From JANJTY01 sp038257155 (lineage in GTDB: Bacteria > Pseudomonadota > Gammaproteobacteria > Xanthomonadales > Xanthomonadaceae): a DNA stretch of 16,204 nucleotides. The stretch covers positions 1 to 16,204 of the forward strand of contig JBBSJP010000068.1 of assembly GCA_038257155.1 (NCBI GenBank), read 5' to 3'. Below, in pieces: positions 14,080 through 16,204 of this stretch (its first letter is position 1; the number at the start of each line of letters is the position of its first letter). The translations under genes were made by a program, and so were the position numbers. Under the pieces are notes generated by a model that saw only the letters and a list, made by a program, of their open reading frames with translations, did no database searches and had not been told where the DNA came from.

Positions 14080-14441
14080 CGCTAGTCGATGGACAGCAGG
14101 CCCCCGGTGGGTCGAGGAAGCAGCCATCGACCCTGCAGTCGACCAGGGCCATTGCGGAACTCACTCAACGCGCAGGGCATCAAGGCCAGTACCCGCAAGT
14201 CCCTGCTGAATTCGGCCATGTGCGCCTAGGTGCCGTGCTGCGCGAGCCTTCGGCGCAATGCAATTCGGGCGGACTTTCCAGATCTTGGACATGACTCCAA
14301 CGTCAAGCCAGTGCGGGTCTTCCGGGCGGACTTTATTGGTTCGGAACATCCGGCACGCTGATAGAGCGATGCGGACTTCATGCCCTCCTCCAAGGGAAAG
14401 CCAGCTCGCTATCCGGCGCCGACCGTGCTGGGCGTTCGCGT
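14080..14441 (+). other. Noncoding stretch between abiEi and the ASH-repeat gene
   Basis: No gene is supported here. Short frames exist on both strands (for example 14089-14229 plus, 46 codons; 14161-14349 minus, 62 codons) but lack ribosome binding sites or recognisable domains. The only structure seen is a 12-bp direct repeat at 14266 and 14323. Disordered coding potential next to a decayed toxin suggests an old insertion or deletion scar. This is inference. Confidence 0.5.
14266..14334 (+). repeat. 12-bp direct repeat spaced 57 bp
   Basis: CGGGCGGACTTT occurs at 14266-14277 and again at 14323-14334. The DNA between the copies has no recognisable gene. It could be a target-site or recombination remnant, or a fragment of a dispersed repeat. 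Confidence 0.6.
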
Positions 14442-16204
14442 CTATGGCGGGGATTCGAATCCACTTTGGAAAATCGTGTTCTCGAGCTCACCTACGATGC
14501 CGATCCCCTGTACCGTGAGCACAGCGTCGCCGCCGATCGCGTCGGTGGCTATGCGCAGCTGATCCATCACGAAGCCATCTTCCGCGGGCAGAAAGTAAAG
14601 CTCGAAGGTGCAGTCGTCCTTGGCGATGAGGACAGTGTTTTCGCAGGTGTTTGTCTCGATGTCGAACTCGCTGCTGCCTCCAGCGATGCTGAAGCTGCCG
14701 ACAGCGAGTTCGACTGCAGACTCATTGCCGAGCGTCACGAAGATCGGACCGCTGAGCTCGTTCAGTGGGGAAGGACCGAAATCGACGAGCGCCGGGTCCA
14801 GCACCGGTTGCGGTGCCGCACCAACACCGGTGAAATCGACTACCGTGGGCGAGGCGATTCCGTCGTGCTCCGCCGACACCATGCCCGCAGCCGCGCCGGT
14901 AGCAGTTGGCGCGAATGTGAATGTCATCGTGCAGTCCTCGAGCGGCTGCAGCGTGAAGCTGCCGGCCGTGCAGGTGCCACCCACCCGCACGAAGCCGACG
15001 CCGGCGACGGGTGCCGACTGGACCTCGACTTCTCCGTCGCCGTCGTTGGTGAAGCTCACTTCTTCGGCGTCGCTGGTGTCGCCAACTGCCACCGTACCGA
15101 ACGAGATGCTGATACGGCTGGCTGTCAGACTCCCTTGAGTGCCGTTGCCCTCGAGGTCGACCTGGGCCGGGCTGACCGGAGCGTTGGCTGTGTAGTTCAG
15201 CGATCCGGCGGCAGCGCCGGTGACGCTCGGCGAGAACTCGATCAGCACCGTGCATGAGGCCGATGGCGTCAGTGCGAACGGCACGCCGCCACAGGTTCCG
15301 TCATTGCGAGCGAAGGCGGCGCCATTGACCGCCAACGCACTGACATTGAGATCGGCTGTACCGGTATTGCTCAGCGTCACCGCCTGCGTCGCGCTCGTCG
15401 TGCCGACCAACTGGTTGCCGAAATCGATGTCGCCCGGCGACACGTCGAGGAAGCCCTGGATGCCGTTGCCGTCGAGGTCGACCTGGGCGACGCTGACCGG
15501 CGCGTCAGTCGTGTAGCTCACGGAGCCTGAGGTTGCGCCGGTGACGCTCGGCGAGAACTCGACCAGCACCGTGCATGAGGCGGCCGCTGAGAGCGTGAAC
15601 GGCACACCCGCACACGTTCCGCCATTGCGAGCGAAGGCGGCACCATTCACCGTCAGCGCGCTGAGATTGAGATCGGCTGTACCGGTGTTGCTCAGCGTCA
15701 CCGTCTGCGTCGCGCTCGTCGTGCCGACCAGCTGGCCGCTGAAATCGATGCTGGGCGGCGACACGTCGAGGAAACCCTGGATGCCGTTGCCGTCGAGGTC
15801 AACCTGGGCCGGGCTGACCGGTGCATCGGCCGTGTAGCTCACCGAACCGGAGGCGGCGCCCGTTGCGGTGGGTGAGAACTCGACCTGCACCGTGCATGAG
15901 GCGGACGGCGTCAGTGCGAACGGCGCGCCGCCGCAGCTGCCGCCGTTGCGAGTGAAGGCGGCACCATTGACCGCCAGCGCACTGAGATTGAGTTCGGCTG
16001 TACCGGTGTTGCTCAGCGTCACCGCCTGCGTCGCGCTCGTCGCGCCTACCAACTGGTTGCCGAAATCGATGTCGCCCGGCGACACGTCGAGGAAACCCTG
16101 GATGCCGTTGCCCTCGAGGTCAACCTGGGCCGGACTGACCGGCGCATCGGCCGTGTAGCTCACCGAACCGGAGGCGGCGCCCGTTGCGGTGGGTGAGAAC
16201 TCGA
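14442..16204 (-). CDS. Large ASH/choice-of-anchor-D repeat protein, C-terminal part (5' end outside window)
   Basis: The minus-strand frame is open from the window edge to TAG at 14442-14444, giving about 587 residues; the GTG at 16163 is internal. It consists of tandem Ig-like domains of about 107 residues of the ASH (ASPM-SPD2-Hydin)/choice-of-anchor-D type. Each has IDFGNQLVGTTSATQAVTLS, NTGTADLN, an AF.RN.G.C.G.PF.L segment, SCTV.(V/I)EFSP and a VSYT.DAPVS.AQVDL.GNG close. Two conserved cysteines per domain probably form a disulfide, consistent with export. Two more diverged domains follow toward the C-terminus (ISFGTVAVGDTS; VDFGPSPLNELS). The end, TIFQSGFESPP, matches the tail of the Ig-like protein at the start of the window. 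Such proteins are usually large surface or secreted adhesin-like proteins; no enzyme domain is visible. Confidence 0.85.
   Translation of the reverse strand, partial: EFSPTATGAASGSVSYTADAPVSPAQVDLEGNGIQGFLDVSPGDIDFGNQLVGATSATQAVTLSNTGTAELNLSALAVNGAAFTRNGGSCGGAPFALTPSASCTVQVEFSPTATGAASGSVSYTADAPVSPAQVDLDGNGIQGFLDVSPPSIDFSGQLVGTTSATQTVTLSNTGTADLNLSALTVNGAAFARNGGTCAGVPFTLSAAASCTVLVEFSPSVTGATSGSVSYTTDAPVSVAQVDLDGNGIQGFLDVSPGDIDFGNQLVGTTSATQAVTLSNTGTADLNVSALAVNGAAFARNDGTCGGVPFALTPSASCTVLIEFSPSVTGAAAGSLNYTANAPVSPAQVDLEGNGTQGSLTASRISISFGTVAVGDTSDAEEVSFTNDGDGEVEVQSAPVAGVGFVRVGGTCTAGSFTLQPLEDCTMTFTFAPTATGAAAGMVSAEHDGIASPTVVDFTGVGAAPQPVLDPALVDFGPSPLNELSGPIFVTLGNESAVELAVGSFSIAGGSSEFDIETNTCENTVLIAKDDCTFELYFLPAEDGFVMDQLRIATDAIGGDAVLTVQGIGIVGELENTIFQSGFESPP
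15100..16204 (-). repeat. 321-bp in-frame tandem repeats in the ASH-repeat gene
   Basis: Homologous positions recur at 15100, 15421, 15742 and 16063, a period of exactly 321 bp (107 codons). The copies starting at 15742 and 16063 are nearly identical over the visible overlap, while the 15100 copy is the most diverged at its C-terminal edge. This indicates recent duplication or gene conversion and continues beyond the window. Confidence 0.9.

Noticed and set aside
14089..14229. 46-codon plus-strand frame containing LNAQGIKASTRKSLLNSAM, possibly a recombinase fragment
   Set aside because: The resemblance to resolvase-type helices is too short and vague, and no other recombinase motif is nearby.

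Overview
The window is 16.2 kb of GC-rich DNA with compact, mostly protein-coding organisation. It looks like a gammaproteobacterial chromosome, most likely of the Xanthomonadales/Lysobacterales. The grounds are the gene families and their style: a TfoX C-terminal-domain protein, a free methionine-sulfoxide reductase, a MacB-like exporter operon carrying its own sigma-54 activator, and repeat-rich secreted proteins with an 'IFxxxFE' tail. The assignment is inference from recalled family patterns; no database was searched.

Layout. (1) 1-665: the 3' end of a secreted Ig/cadherin-like repeat protein, closed by a strong hairpin terminator. (2) 697-881, minus strand: a frameshifted fragment of a TonB-dependent receptor plug domain, lying against the end of bioD. 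(3) 874-2314, minus: bioD and a TMEM175-like six-helix membrane protein, 4 nt apart. (4) 2336-3293, plus, divergent: a free methionine-R-sulfoxide reductase and a TfoX_C protein with an acidic tail. (5) 3324-11047, minus: a six-gene operon in the order membrane-fusion protein, ABC ATPase, two FtsX/MacB-type permeases, NtrC-type response regulator and sensor kinase. (6) 11300-13123, plus: glmS, divergent from that operon. (7) 13266-14073, minus: an AbiEi antitoxin with its probable operator, followed by a 35-residue stump of its AbiEii toxin. (8) 14442-16204, minus: the 3' part of a large ASH/choice-of-anchor-D repeat protein built from 321-bp tandem repeats.

The most coherent system is the exporter operon. 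Its 5' region reads as a textbook sigma-54 promoter on the minus strand: a GG-N10-GC -24/-12 element with one mismatch to the extended consensus, a perfect 13/13 match to the IHF consensus just upstream, and an array of GTCCG/CGGAC dyads upstream of that. The last two genes of the same operon encode a sigma-54 activator and a kinase, so the exporter is probably autoregulated by its own two-component system. Two of its intergenic gaps (263 and 187 bp) are filled with tandem repeats: ten 19-bp units, and three arrays of the heptamer GGGGAAC in opposing orientations that could pair in the mRNA.

Other points are signs of gene decay (TonB receptor fragment, AbiEii stump), a 3 x 20-bp tandem repeat between glmS and the AbiE remnant, and the same short C-terminal motif on the two unrelated repeat proteins at the window's ends. 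No tRNA, rRNA, CRISPR array or intact mobile element was seen.
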